Origin: JBPOFM01 sp041391925
Lineage (GTDB): Bacteria; Bacteroidota; Bacteroidia; Flavobacteriales; Flavobacteriaceae
Assembly (NCBI GenBank): GCA_041391925.1
Contig: JAWKNA010000004.1
Coordinates: 1 to 64,000, forward strand
Length of the DNA stretch: 64,000 nucleotides
Direction of reading: 5' to 3'
Under the pieces are notes generated by a model. The model did not search any database and had not been told where the DNA came from. It worked only from the letters and a program-made list of their open reading frames with translations. Positions 8,577 through 16,960 of this stretch are shown in pieces. The position numbers and the translations under genes were made by a program. Each line of letters begins with the position of its first letter. Position 1 is the first letter of the stretch.

Positions 8577-9638
8577 ATGAACACAATCACTAAACTAGTT
8601 GTGCTGGTAAGCCTTTGTCTAATTTGTAGCAAAGCAAACGCACAAGACACCATTCAAAAAACGAACGAAAGCTACAAGATTGAGAATCTTGAAGATTTAA
8701 AACAGCGAATTGCCGAGGAGGAAAAAGACTTTTTAAAACAGGAAGTCGAAAACATCAATCAACGATTGGAAAAAGGTGAAATCACTAAAGAAAAGGCTGA
8801 TGAACTCAAAAAGGAAGCGGCAAAAAAACGTGCTTTGAACATTGAAAACCGTTTGGCCATTATTGATAACAAAATTGCGCTTCTCAAAAGGAATGACGAA
8901 TATTATAAGGATGACGACGATGAGGTTACCGAAGTTGGTATAAGTATTGGCTCATTTTCAGGATTGAGAATTAATAGGAAAAATAAGCCAAAACAGTATG
9001 ATAAAAGAACCACTAGTGCTTTGGTTTTTGCTGTGGGATTGAATAACGCCATCATCGATGATGTGGAATTTGGTAAAACACCATATAGTTTCAATTCCGG
9101 GTTTGTCGAATTGGGCTGGGCATGGAAAACCCGATTATTAAAAGAATCCAATGCCGTACGTCTAAAATATGGATTCTCATTCCAATGGAATAAATTCTCA
9201 CCAAAAGATGACAAGTATTTTGTTGAGAACGGAAATATGACCACATTAGAAGTATTTCCTGACGAATTGAAGGAGTCTGAATTCAGAGTCACGAATTTGG
9301 TAGTTCCTGTGCATTTTGAATTTGGCCCTTCTAAAAAGGTTGAAAAAGATACCTATTTTAGATATAACACATCAACCCAATTTAAATTTGGTATCGGTGG
9401 TTATGCAGGTTTCAATATTGGCACGCAACAAAAACTTCGTTATAAAGAAGATGGAGACAACGTCAAGCAAAAAATCCGTAAAGATTATAACACAACCGAT
9501 TTTGTCTACGGTTTGAGTACCTATGTTGGAATTGGAGGAATAAGTTTATATGCAAAATATGACTTGAACACAGTTTTTAAGAATCAGACTGTTGACCAAC
9601 ATAATATTTCTTTAGGCTTAAGATTCGATTTGGATTGA
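8577..9638 (+). CDS. outer-membrane beta-barrel protein with coiled-coil N-terminus
   Basis: 353 residues. Signal peptide 1-22 ending in SKANA-QD. About 30-115 is a charged coiled coil (KQRIAEEEKDFLKQEVENIN, KADELKKEAAKKRAL). From about 120 alternating polar/hydrophobic strands with many aromatic residues, ending in NISLGLRFDLD, fit an outer-membrane beta barrel. Third gene of the sigma/anti-sigma locus, 37 bases after the second. It may be a sensor of envelope state or a target of the sigma factor; this is inference. The exact family is not recognised. Confidence 0.75.
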   Translation: MNTITKLVVLVSLCLICSKANAQDTIQKTNESYKIENLEDLKQRIAEEEKDFLKQEVENINQRLEKGEITKEKADELKKEAAKKRALNIENRLAIIDNKIALLKRNDEYYKDDDDEVTEVGISIGSFSGLRINRKNKPKQYDKRTTSALVFAVGLNNAIIDDVEFGKTPYSFNSGFVELGWAWKTRLLKESNAVRLKYGFSFQWNKFSPKDDKYFVENGNMTTLEVFPDELKESEFRVTNLVVPVHFEFGPSKKVEKDTYFRYNTSTQFKFGIGGYAGFNIGTQQKLRYKEDGDNVKQKIRKDYNTTDFVYGLSTYVGIGGISLYAKYDLNTVFKNQTVDQHNISLGLRFDLD

Positions 9639-9659
9639 TAATAAGCTTTGAGTTAGTCA

Positions 9660-9691
9660 AAAAAGGTCCCGAAGCAATTCAAGACCTTTTT
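9660..9691. terminator. bidirectional terminator between convergent genes
   Basis: AAAAAGGTC at 9660-9668 pairs perfectly with GACCTTTTT at 9683-9691. It has a run of A before and T after, so it can end transcription in both directions, serving the outer-membrane protein gene (+) and the DUF748-like gene (-). Confidence 0.75.
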
Positions 9692-9692
9692 C

Positions 9693-10886
9693 TTATTTTT
9701 CAGTATTTTCACGTCTTTTTTCGCGTTCCGCCTTTCGCTCCTCGCGTCGCTTTTGACGTTCTTCCTTTCGTTCATCTTTTTCTTGCTCTTTCATGGCTTT
9801 GTCTTTAGCATCTTGAAATGCATCTTTAAACTCAATATCATCATCCACTTCGCCTTTGAAAGCCTTAATCCATGCATTCCCAAAAATATTGATGACTGTT
9901 GGCCAAACACCAGCCTCAACATTATTGAGGTCTCCTTCAATCGGTATTTTTGTTGCCAAAGTATCAGTTCTATGATTTTTAAGAATGAACTTAAAAAAGC
10001 CAACAAATCCTTCCCATAATACGCCAATAAAGCCATCATCCTTGCCAATCATTTTAGAGTCTGTCAACAAGGGTTTCATATAACCTTTCAAATATCCATC
10101 AGCAATGGCAACCTCGCTATACAATCCAAAAGTGCCTCTTTCAAAATCGATACCAGCATAATGACGTGTAAAATCATTTAGTGCTGTAGCGTTTGAGTTT
10201 TCAAGTGCAAACGACAAGTCCATATCAGGTATTTCCTTTATTAAATTAATATTGCCATCCAACTTCATGTTTCCGTTTCCAAAAGTGACTCCAGTTGCAT
10301 GTATCGGGGATGGTAGGGTTCTTTCTTTGGCTTTAACGTTGCGTAGATTATCGGCATAAATTTCTACCTTAGAGATATTGAGGTCAATGTTTGGGTCAGC
10401 TTGCAGTTGCACAAAGGCCACTTTGCCATTATGGACTTCAAAATGGTTGATGTCTATAGGCACAATATCGGTCAGTGCCTTGGTCCAATCATCAACATCT
10501 GGTTTTTTTCCAGCAGTTTGTTGGTCCTCAAAAACATAAATGACTTCTGGGCTAGACATGATAATTTCACTTACTATTTTTCCGTGAAATAGTGATTTCC
10601 ATTCAATGGAAATGTCACTTTTTGGGAAATTGAGAAAAGGCACTTGCGTTTTGGCATTGACTTTATTGAGATACAGACCATTCAGTACATAAGCACCTCG
10701 TATCAAAGCAATGTCCACATCTTGTACTTGACCATAATATCCAGGTATATCAGCAAGAACTTTATTGATATTGTTCCTTACCAAAATTGGTAGATATAAG
10801 CGAAACGCAATCAGTAAAACAAGGATTATGATAGGAACGGTATAGCGTTTCTTTCTGTAAATTTTACGCTTCTTTTTTGTGGTCAT
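9693..10886 (-). CDS. AsmA/DUF748-like envelope protein
   Basis: 397 residues. One N-terminal transmembrane helix at about 16-34 (TVPIIILVLLIAFRLYLPIL), followed by a periplasmic beta-rich region with the typical AsmA-like pattern: RNNINKVLADIPGYYGQV, the repeated YVLNGLYLNKV strand and conserved INHFEVHNGKVAF. The last 45 residues are an extremely charged Lys/Glu/Arg tail (DERKEERQKRREERK) that looks helical and disordered. Related proteins bridge or affect outer-membrane lipid and biogenesis, but the exact job here is unknown. Monocistronic, convergent with the preceding gene. Confidence 0.75.
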   Translation of the reverse strand: MTTKKKRKIYRKKRYTVPIIILVLLIAFRLYLPILVRNNINKVLADIPGYYGQVQDVDIALIRGAYVLNGLYLNKVNAKTQVPFLNFPKSDISIEWKSLFHGKIVSEIIMSSPEVIYVFEDQQTAGKKPDVDDWTKALTDIVPIDINHFEVHNGKVAFVQLQADPNIDLNISKVEIYADNLRNVKAKERTLPSPIHATGVTFGNGNMKLDGNINLIKEIPDMDLSFALENSNATALNDFTRHYAGIDFERGTFGLYSEVAIADGYLKGYMKPLLTDSKMIGKDDGFIGVLWEGFVGFFKFILKNHRTDTLATKIPIEGDLNNVEAGVWPTVINIFGNAWIKAFKGEVDDDIEFKDAFQDAKDKAMKEQEKDERKEERQKRREERKAEREKRRENTEK

Positions 10887-10971
10887 ATAAACTCATTTAT
10901 GTTAAAATTACAAAAAAGAGTAATGTGTTAAAGGAGATTTAATAAAGATTTAAGGGTTATAAAAACGAAGC

Positions 10972-10999
10972 TTTACTTTAAATTGGGATTTAAAGTAAA
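10972..10999 (-). terminator. hairpin downstream of the glycosyltransferase gene
   Basis: A perfect 12-base inverted repeat (TTTACTTTAAAT and its complement) with a TGGG loop lies about 50 bases past the stop of the minus-strand glycosyltransferase. The T run following it on that strand is weak, so it is a hairpin with probable terminator or mRNA-end role. The rest of 10887-11049 shows nothing. Confidence 0.5.
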
Positions 11000-11049
11000 A
11001 AACATGGAGTAAGTAATATAGTCACAGTGCATAGACGAAAAACGATATT

Positions 11050-11928
11050 TCATTCACGTTTTTTGATGAATTCAACTTTTCTGTCCTTAAAGATATAAGA
11101 AACCAGCTTCTGTAGCCTGAGTTTTGTGTCCCTCGATTTAATATGTATTGGAATTTCTTTAAAATCAATCGTTTTAATTGTTTGGGTTAAATCCTCAATG
11201 GTTAAGTTCTTAAAATAATTGTCGAGAAAAACATCTTCAATTTTTTCGTTCCACATAGGTTTGTTTCCCCAATAATGTCCGATGTCGTTTTCAGCAGATT
11301 GAATTCCTCCTAGATGTGATAAAGCGATTGAGACTGAAAGCTGTTCAATCAATCTAGGTTTTATATCTGTTTTGCTAATTGTATCACAAAGTTTAAGAGC
11401 TATGTCCAAAGCATCGATATGAGCTTTTGAAATGCCAATCACACCAGCATTCCACATACACAAGCTATCAGTGATTACAATATTTTCAACCGTTTTGCCT
11501 TTTAAGCTCTTCCACATCGGCTTTTGAGATTTTGATTTGGAAGCACTTAATTTTCCTTCGTTGGTATGCATAATATTGTAGCCATTTTCTAAATGAACTC
11601 TTAAGTTCTGAAAGTTTCCAAATAAAAAAGTATCAGCGTCCAAATATAAAATCGATTTGTTATTGGTGTCTTTTGCAACATGAAGCATTGCCATTATTTT
11701 AATCCTGAAAAAATTGCCGTAATTTCCTTTCCACGCTTCAAGGGTTTCATTGCTGATTTTAATAATTCTAATTTTAGTGTTTAAAATTTCGAATCGATCA
11801 CAAGAATCTGTTATTACTACTACCTCGTCATTATCATGTAATTGAGGTAATAAAGAAAGAATGGAAAATATGGCCTGTTGGTAATTTGAGCGATCTTGGC
11901 CAAAAACTAAATACATAATTATCATCAT
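11050..11928 (-). CDS. nucleotide-sugar glycosyltransferase (GT-A fold)
   Basis: 292 residues. N-terminal MYLVFGQDRSNYQQAIFSIL and the DxD metal and sugar-nucleotide motif in ILYLDADTFLFGNF (about 93-106) fit a GT-A glycosyltransferase resembling family 8. WNAGVIGI near 156 is the conserved acceptor-side block. No signal peptide; cytoplasmic. Donor and acceptor unknown; cell-surface polysaccharide or lipopolysaccharide is a reasonable guess. Start may be 11916 (MYLVFGQ) instead of 11928, since both are ATG. Divergent from dnaG and without partner genes. Confidence 0.75.
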   Translation of the reverse strand: MMIIMYLVFGQDRSNYQQAIFSILSLLPQLHDNDEVVVITDSCDRFEILNTKIRIIKISNETLEAWKGNYGNFFRIKIMAMLHVAKDTNNKSILYLDADTFLFGNFQNLRVHLENGYNIMHTNEGKLSASKSKSQKPMWKSLKGKTVENIVITDSLCMWNAGVIGISKAHIDALDIALKLCDTISKTDIKPRLIEQLSVSIALSHLGGIQSAENDIGHYWGNKPMWNEKIEDVFLDNYFKNLTIEDLTQTIKTIDFKEIPIHIKSRDTKLRLQKLVSYIFKDRKVEFIKKRE

Positions 11929-11967
11929 ACGAAATAAAACTATTTCAGTTACAAAGTCAACAAGAAA

Positions 11968-11997
11968 TTGAAAATAGATTCTTTTGTGGTATTTTTG
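11968..11997 (+). promoter_or_regulatory. promoter of dnaG
   Basis: TTG at 11968-11970, 19 bases, then TATTTTTG at 11990-11997: a textbook Bacteroidetes -33/-7 pair, 31 bases before the TTG start of dnaG. Confidence 0.7.
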
Positions 11998-12028
11998 CCT
12001 TTGCTTATAACATTAAGTTAGTATTGCT

Positions 12029-13999
12029 TTGATTTCAAAATCCACCATAGAACAAGTATTCGAAACGTCTCGCGTTGAGGAGGTAATAGGGGATTTTGTG
12101 AATCTAAAAAAGTCAGGTAGCAACTTTAAAGGTTTAAGTCCATTTACCGATGAGCGTTCGCCTAGTTTTATGGTTTCACCAGTAAAACAAATTTGGAAAG
12201 ATTTCAGCAGTGGCAAAGGGGGGAACGCTGTGACGTTTTTGATGGAACATGAACACTTTACCTATCCTGAAGCCATTAAATATTTGGCAAGAAAGTACAA
12301 TATAGAAGTTGAGGAAACCGAACAGACCAACGAACAAAAGGAGGAAGCGAATGAGCGAGAAAGTCTTTATTTGGTCAATGAGTTTGCGAACGATTATTTC
12401 CAAAAAATCCTAAACAAAACTGACCAAGGAAAAGCCATAGGATTGAGCTATTTTAAAGAACGCGGTTTTACCAACGATACCATCAAAACCTTCAATCTGG
12501 GATATTCTTTGGATGAATGGCAAGCTTTTACAGATGAGGCTTTAAAAAATGGCTATCAGTTGGAATTTCTAGAAAAAACAGGTCTGACCATCGTTAAGGA
12601 AGACAAACAATTTGACCGATTCAAAGGTCGTGTCATGTTTCCAATCCATAGCATGAGTGGACGCGTTTTGGGTTTTGGGGGGCGTATTTTGGTCGCTGAC
12701 AAAAAAGCTGCAAAATATGTGAATTCGATAGAGAGTGAGGTCTATCACAAAAGTAAAATCCTATACGGATTGTTTCATGCCAAACAGAGCATCGCCAAAG
12801 AAGACAACTGTTTTTTGGTTGAAGGTTATACGGACGTCATCCAATTTCATCAAACGGGCATCAAAAATGTTGTGGCATCATCTGGAACAGCTTTAACGCC
12901 TGAACAAATAAGGCTTATCAACCGTTTGACCAAAAACATCACAGTGCTTTTTGATGGTGATGCTGCCGGAATCCGAGCTTCCATACGCGGAATTGATTTG
13001 ATTTTGGAACAAGGGATGAACGTCAAAGTTGTCATGTTTCCTGATGGTGAAGACCCAGACAGCTTTGCGAAACAAAACACCCTTTCAGAATTGAGTTCTT
13101 ATCTCGAAGAAAACGCCAAGGATTTTATTCAATTCAAAGCGTCGCTTTTAGTAGAAGATGCCAACAATGATCCAATAAAAAAAGCGGAAACCATACGAGA
13201 AATTGTCAATAGTATTTCAAAAATTCCTGACCCAATCAAGCGTGAAATCTATATTCAGGAATGTTCTCGGATTATGGATATAAGTGAAGATGTCTTGTTC
13301 AGTACACTGGCACAAATCAGTAAAAAAGAATATCAGGAGGCTCATAAAGAATATAAAACTGAACAGAAGGCTTTTAATGTTATCCGACACGATCAGCCAA
13401 CTAAAAAGATTGATTATCAATATGAATTGGAACGAAAGATCATAGAGATTTTATTGTTGTACGGTAACGAAACCGAAAATTTTGAGGATTTGGTATTAAA
13501 GGAAGATGAAACTACCGGCGATTTGAATTTGGAACCTGTGGTGCATCAAGCTAAAGTGTTCGAGAAAATCTATCTTGACCTTCAGGAAGATGAGATGCAA
13601 TTTTCAGATGCCAATTTCAAGACTTTATATTACTCTATTATAGACACATTGCACCAAGCTGAAGATTTTCAATTGAAGGATTTTATTGGAAAACTCAATC
13701 AGGATATGGCAAATGAAGTTACAACTATTCTTATGAACGATGAGCGCTACCGACTGCACGATTGGCAGCGTAACCACATTATTCCTAAAGAAAAGAAAGA
13801 AACAATTTCTCAATTGGTAACTCAAACCATTCTGAGCTTACGCTGCTTCTTAATCGACCAAAAAGTTTTGGAGTATCAAGATGAAACTGCAAAACCCGAA
13901 GCCAATACGCTCCCAATCATGGAAGATATACGCGATTATTTAAGGCTAAAAACCCTATTGTCAAAAAAACTCGGAAAAGTGGTAGGGAGTAGAATTTAA
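12029..13999 (+). CDS. dnaG: DNA primase DnaG with degenerate zinc-binding domain
   Basis: Makes RNA primers at the replication fork. 656 residues. Domain order is N-terminal primase zinc-finger region (about 30-75), catalytic RepE/Toprim core (FLVEGYTDVIQFHQTG near 263, VLFDGDAAGIRASIRG near 307) and a C-terminal helicase-binding region. The zinc region is recognisable by its frame (NFKGLSPFTDERSPSFMVSP, then KDFSSGKGGNAVTF), yet the Cys-His-Cys-Cys ligands of canonical DnaG are replaced by Ser, Thr, Asp and Ser. The start is TTG, placed right before the conserved MISKSTIEQVFETSRVEEVI block. Its stop overlaps the stop of the convergent response regulator gene in TTAA. Confidence 0.95.
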   Translation: MISKSTIEQVFETSRVEEVIGDFVNLKKSGSNFKGLSPFTDERSPSFMVSPVKQIWKDFSSGKGGNAVTFLMEHEHFTYPEAIKYLARKYNIEVEETEQTNEQKEEANERESLYLVNEFANDYFQKILNKTDQGKAIGLSYFKERGFTNDTIKTFNLGYSLDEWQAFTDEALKNGYQLEFLEKTGLTIVKEDKQFDRFKGRVMFPIHSMSGRVLGFGGRILVADKKAAKYVNSIESEVYHKSKILYGLFHAKQSIAKEDNCFLVEGYTDVIQFHQTGIKNVVASSGTALTPEQIRLINRLTKNITVLFDGDAAGIRASIRGIDLILEQGMNVKVVMFPDGEDPDSFAKQNTLSELSSYLEENAKDFIQFKASLLVEDANNDPIKKAETIREIVNSISKIPDPIKREIYIQECSRIMDISEDVLFSTLAQISKKEYQEAHKEYKTEQKAFNVIRHDQPTKKIDYQYELERKIIEILLLYGNETENFEDLVLKEDETTGDLNLEPVVHQAKVFEKIYLDLQEDEMQFSDANFKTLYYSIIDTLHQAEDFQLKDFIGKLNQDMANEVTTILMNDERYRLHDWQRNHIIPKEKKETISQLVTQTILSLRCFLIDQKVLEYQDETAKPEANTLPIMEDIRDYLRLKTLLSKKLGKVVGSRI

Positions 14000-14625
14000 G
14001 CCAGCTCCTTGTGTTTTGCCTGATGGATTAAATCAACCAAATTTGTGACATTCAGTTTTTTGAACAAACGTGCTTTATAGGTACTGACAGTCTTTTCGTT
14101 AATCTCAAGTTCTTGGGCAATTTCTTTGTTTTTTTTGCCTATTGAAAGTAATTTGAGCACTTCCACTTCACGTGTGGATAACTTTTTAAACAACTTGCTT
14201 TTTTTGTTTTTGGTATCATTAAAATTCAATTGTTTCGACATAACATCGCTCAGATAAATACCACCTTGTTGAACTCTTAAAATCGCTTCTTTGATAATTT
14301 CAGTTGATGCTGATTTGTGAATATAACCAGATGCACCAGCCTTTATGGTGCTTATGGCATAAATTTCTTCTGGTTGGTAACTAAACATAATGACCTTAAT
14401 GTCATTGTGTTCTTTCTTTATGGCTCTGAGCGCTGTAATTCCGTTAAGTTCTGGCAAATCAATTTCCGAAAGAATCACATCAACTTGATTGCGCCTCACA
14501 AATTCAAAAATGTCTATGCCACTGCTTAATCCGCCAATGACTTCAATTTCAGGGCTGGTTTCAAAAAGTAGTTTGAGGCCAGTCCTAATGATAGGATGAT
14601 AATCCACAACTAATACCTTAATCAT
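13996..14625 (-). CDS. NarL/FixJ-type response regulator with Glu at the phosphorylation site
   Basis: 209 residues: receiver domain (1-120) and LuxR-type helix-turn-helix (about 145-205; STREVEVLKLLSIGKKNKEI, NEKTVSTYKARLFKKL). In the receiver the usual acceptor Asp is Glu54 (VDVILSEIDLPELNG), and one of the two acidic pocket residues is Tyr (VVDYHP). The signalling Ser/Thr (MFSY) and Lys (YIHKSAS) remain. Glu can mimic phospho-Asp, so the protein may be always active or signal without phosphorylation. No histidine kinase is adjacent. Target genes unknown. Confidence 0.88.
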   Translation of the reverse strand: MIKVLVVDYHPIIRTGLKLLFETSPEIEVIGGLSSGIDIFEFVRRNQVDVILSEIDLPELNGITALRAIKKEHNDIKVIMFSYQPEEIYAISTIKAGASGYIHKSASTEIIKEAILRVQQGGIYLSDVMSKQLNFNDTKNKKSKLFKKLSTREVEVLKLLSIGKKNKEIAQELEINEKTVSTYKARLFKKLNVTNLVDLIHQAKHKELA

Positions 14626-14714
14626 GATAATATATTTGTTAGTTAGTTAGTAATAACAAAAGAGCGTAAATTCAAATATCTTTTGAACTCTTAAATTTGT
14701 GGAGATTTGCAGCT

Positions 14715-14722
14715 CAAAAGTA
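14715..14722 (-). promoter_or_regulatory. candidate -7 box for the response regulator gene
   Basis: CAAAAGTA on the plus strand reads TACTTTTG on the minus strand, an exact TAnnTTTG match, leaving a leader of about 85 bases to the start at 14625. A GTTA-repeat (14639-14651) lies in the leader. No -33 TTG at the usual spacing. Confidence 0.35.
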
Positions 14723-14769
14723 GTGAAAAAATCAATAGAATGATTGCTTTGTAAACATAATCTCAATAT

Positions 14770-15558
14770 TTATTTTAAATCCTTTGGGATAGTGCAAACC
14801 GGTATTGGCAACATTTTATGTTGGTTCGCAGTATTAAAACGAGTGAAAATCTTGAAGACCTCTTGTTTTCTCCCTTCAAAGTCCGATGCCATTTTACCTT
14901 TTTCTTTCATTTGCATTGCCCATTCCAGCTCGGGATAGGAGGCGCCAATTTGGTCTTCATCTGTTCTATCGTCGCCCCAAAGTCCATCCGTAGGTGCTGC
15001 ATCAATGATTTCTTGATTAATTCCAAGATATTTTGCAATTTCATATACTTCTGTTTTAAGCAAATCAGCAATTGGACTCAAATCGACACCACCATCACCA
15101 TATTTAGTATAAAAGCCAACACCGAAATCCTCCACCTTGTTGCCGGTTCCCGCGACGAGTAATTTATTCAATGCAGCGAAATAATACAACGTCGTCATTC
15201 GCAATCGAGCTCGAGTGTTTGCCAGTGACATAAACCTATCTTCTTCATTTGCAACCGATGGTAACTCATCAATTAATGTATCAAATACTGGTGTCAGGTT
15301 CACTTTGGTCATGCTCACTTTATCAAAATTGGCTTTGAGCCAATCAATATGGTTCAAAGCCCTGCTAACCTGTGAATCTGCCTGATGGATTGGCATCTCT
15401 AGACACATTAAATCCAAGCCTGTTTTGGCACATAGGGTAGAGGTGACAGCAGAATCAATACCGCCCGAAATCCCAATGACAAATCCATTGACTTTTGCAT
15501 TGGTAGCATACGCTTTTAGCCAGTTTACGATGTGGTCAACAACTTTTTCGGTATTCAT
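14770..15558 (-). CDS. nadE: ammonia-dependent NAD synthetase NadE
   Basis: Last step of NAD synthesis: amidates nicotinate adenine dinucleotide with ATP and ammonia. 262 residues from the ATG at 15558 (MNTEKVVDHIVNWLKAY). A longer GTG-initiated frame to 15618 exists but has no family support. The PP-loop ATP site is FVIGISGGIDSAVTSTL (about 27-43), and KVEDFGVGFYTKYGDGGVDL and PTDGLWGDDRTDEDQIGA are the conserved substrate blocks. There is no glutaminase domain, so it is the short, ammonia-using type. Divergent from gldB with overlapping promoters. Confidence 0.95.
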   Translation of the reverse strand: MNTEKVVDHIVNWLKAYATNAKVNGFVIGISGGIDSAVTSTLCAKTGLDLMCLEMPIHQADSQVSRALNHIDWLKANFDKVSMTKVNLTPVFDTLIDELPSVANEEDRFMSLANTRARLRMTTLYYFAALNKLLVAGTGNKVEDFGVGFYTKYGDGGVDLSPIADLLKTEVYEIAKYLGINQEIIDAAPTDGLWGDDRTDEDQIGASYPELEWAMQMKEKGKMASDFEGRKQEVFKIFTRFNTANQHKMLPIPVCTIPKDLK

Positions 15559-15576
15559 ATAGATGAGTTTTTTAAT

Positions 15577-15596
15577 GCAAAGAGTAGTATCTTTGC
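15577..15596. promoter_or_regulatory. overlapping divergent nadE/gldB promoter region within an inverted repeat
   Basis: GCAAAGA, 6 bases, TCTTTGC: a perfect inverted repeat. The plus strand contains TATCTTTG (15588-15595), an exact -7 box pointing to gldB. The minus strand has TA-CTC-TTTG, one base longer than consensus, pointing to nadE. The two polymerase sites cannot be occupied together if both are used. Confidence 0.45.
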
Positions 15597-15664
15597 TAAA
15601 CAAAAATAACGCAATCACGTAATTTATAAAAATTAATAGCGTTTAAGTTTTTGTGGTTTTAAGT

Positions 15665-16621
15665 ATGAAGAAAATAGGTTTTGTTGTTGCTTTAATGGTT
15701 TTTTTATCTTGTAAAAATGAAAGCCAAGTTGAAAAGGAGATTGCTCAAATTGATGTTGATTTCAAAATTGAACGTTTTGATCTGGCATTTGCCAATACTA
15801 CAATAGAAGGTTTGCCAAAATTAAAAGAAACATTTCCATTTTTCTTTCCTCAAACCATATCAGATTCTGTATGGGAACTTCATTTAAAGGATACCCTACA
15901 GCGTCACTTATCATCTGAAGTTGAAAAGACATTTGACAATTTTACCGAGGTTCATAATGATATTCAAAGTCTTTTCCGGCATTTAAAATATTTTGACAAA
16001 ACTTTTAAGGTGCCAAGAGTCATTACAGTGACCTCGAATGTAGATTATCGAAATAAAGTTATTGTTACGGACACAATTGATATTATTGCCTTGGATACCT
16101 ATTTGGGGCCTTCCCATGAATTTTATTCGGACATTCCAAAATACATAGCTCAAAATATGGATAAGTCACTTATCGTGAGCGATCTTGCAGCAAGTTATGC
16201 AAGTAACTATATTTTCCAGTCGGAACGAAAAACGCTTTTGGATGAAATGGTTTATTTTGGAAAAGAATTGTACTTTAAGGATATGGTAATTCCTTTTAAA
16301 ACAGATGCAGAAAAAATAGAATATTCTCCTGAACAGATGGAGTGGGCAATGGCCAATGAAAGCGAAATTTGGAGTTATTTTATTGAGAAAGAACTACTTT
16401 ATAGTACTGATAGTTCCCTGCCGAGTAGATTCATTACGAATGCACCTTTTTCTAAATTTTATCTTGAACTCGACAGTGAATCTCCAGGTAGATTAGGTCA
16501 ATATATGGGTTGGCAAATTGTGAAATCTTATATGGACAATAATGATATCTCTATGCAGGATATGCTTCAGAAAGATGCTGATGAAATTTTTAAAAACTCA
16601 AAATTCAAACCAAGAAAATAA
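15665..16621 (+). CDS. gldB: gliding motility lipoprotein GldB
   Basis: Lipoprotein required for gliding motility and linked to type IX secretion in Flavobacteria. 318 residues from the ATG at 15665; the lipobox is MVFLSC-KNES with the lipidated Cys at about residue 17. An upstream in-frame GTG (15653) is ignored because the ATG gives a proper signal sequence. Typical GldB blocks are QIDVDFKIERFDLAF near the N-terminus, the TYLGPSHEFYSDIPKYI region and GQYMGWQIVKSYM near the end. The stop overlaps the gldC start by one base (TAATG), as is usual for this pair. Confidence 0.93.
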   Translation: MKKIGFVVALMVFLSCKNESQVEKEIAQIDVDFKIERFDLAFANTTIEGLPKLKETFPFFFPQTISDSVWELHLKDTLQRHLSSEVEKTFDNFTEVHNDIQSLFRHLKYFDKTFKVPRVITVTSNVDYRNKVIVTDTIDIIALDTYLGPSHEFYSDIPKYIAQNMDKSLIVSDLAASYASNYIFQSERKTLLDEMVYFGKELYFKDMVIPFKTDAEKIEYSPEQMEWAMANESEIWSYFIEKELLYSTDSSLPSRFITNAPFSKFYLELDSESPGRLGQYMGWQIVKSYMDNNDISMQDMLQKDADEIFKNSKFKPRK

Positions 16622-16956
16622 TGTCAAAAAACATAAAATCAAAAATTGAATTGAATATTGAACTTGATGAAAACCGAGTTCCAGAAAAATTAAGTTGGAC
16701 AGCTCAAGATGGAGGCATCAAAAATGAAGAGGCGAAGGCAATGATGTTATCCGTTTGGGATAGCCAAGCGCAAGAAACTTTGAGAATAGATCTTTGGACA
16801 AAAGACATGCCTGTCGATGAAATGAAACTTTTTTTTCATCAGACTTTGGTCGAAATGAGCAATACATTTCATCGAGCGACCCAAGATGAAAAAATGACAG
16901 CAACTATGCAGGATTTCTGTGATTATTTTGCAGAAAAATTGGAGCTTAAAAAGTAA
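16621..16956 (+). CDS. gldC: gliding motility protein GldC
   Basis: 111-residue cytoplasmic protein. GldC stabilises or supports the gliding machinery; mutants glide poorly rather than not at all in Flavobacterium johnsoniae. Recognised by size, its place directly after gldB and the conserved IELNIELDENRVPEKLSW, EAKAMMLSVWD and LRIDLWTKDMPVDEMK segments. Translationally coupled to gldB and followed 4 bases later by a DUF4230-like gene. Confidence 0.93.
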   Translation: MSKNIKSKIELNIELDENRVPEKLSWTAQDGGIKNEEAKAMMLSVWDSQAQETLRIDLWTKDMPVDEMKLFFHQTLVEMSNTFHRATQDEKMTATMQDFCDYFAEKLELKK

Positions 16957-16960
16957 GACA

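Noticed and set aside
9316..9516. A 66-codon frame inside the outer-membrane protein gene
   Set aside because: Same strand, different frame, no start context; a shadow of the real gene.
15559..15618. GTG-initiated extension of NadE
   Set aside because: It covers the divergent promoter region and adds residues not found in the family.
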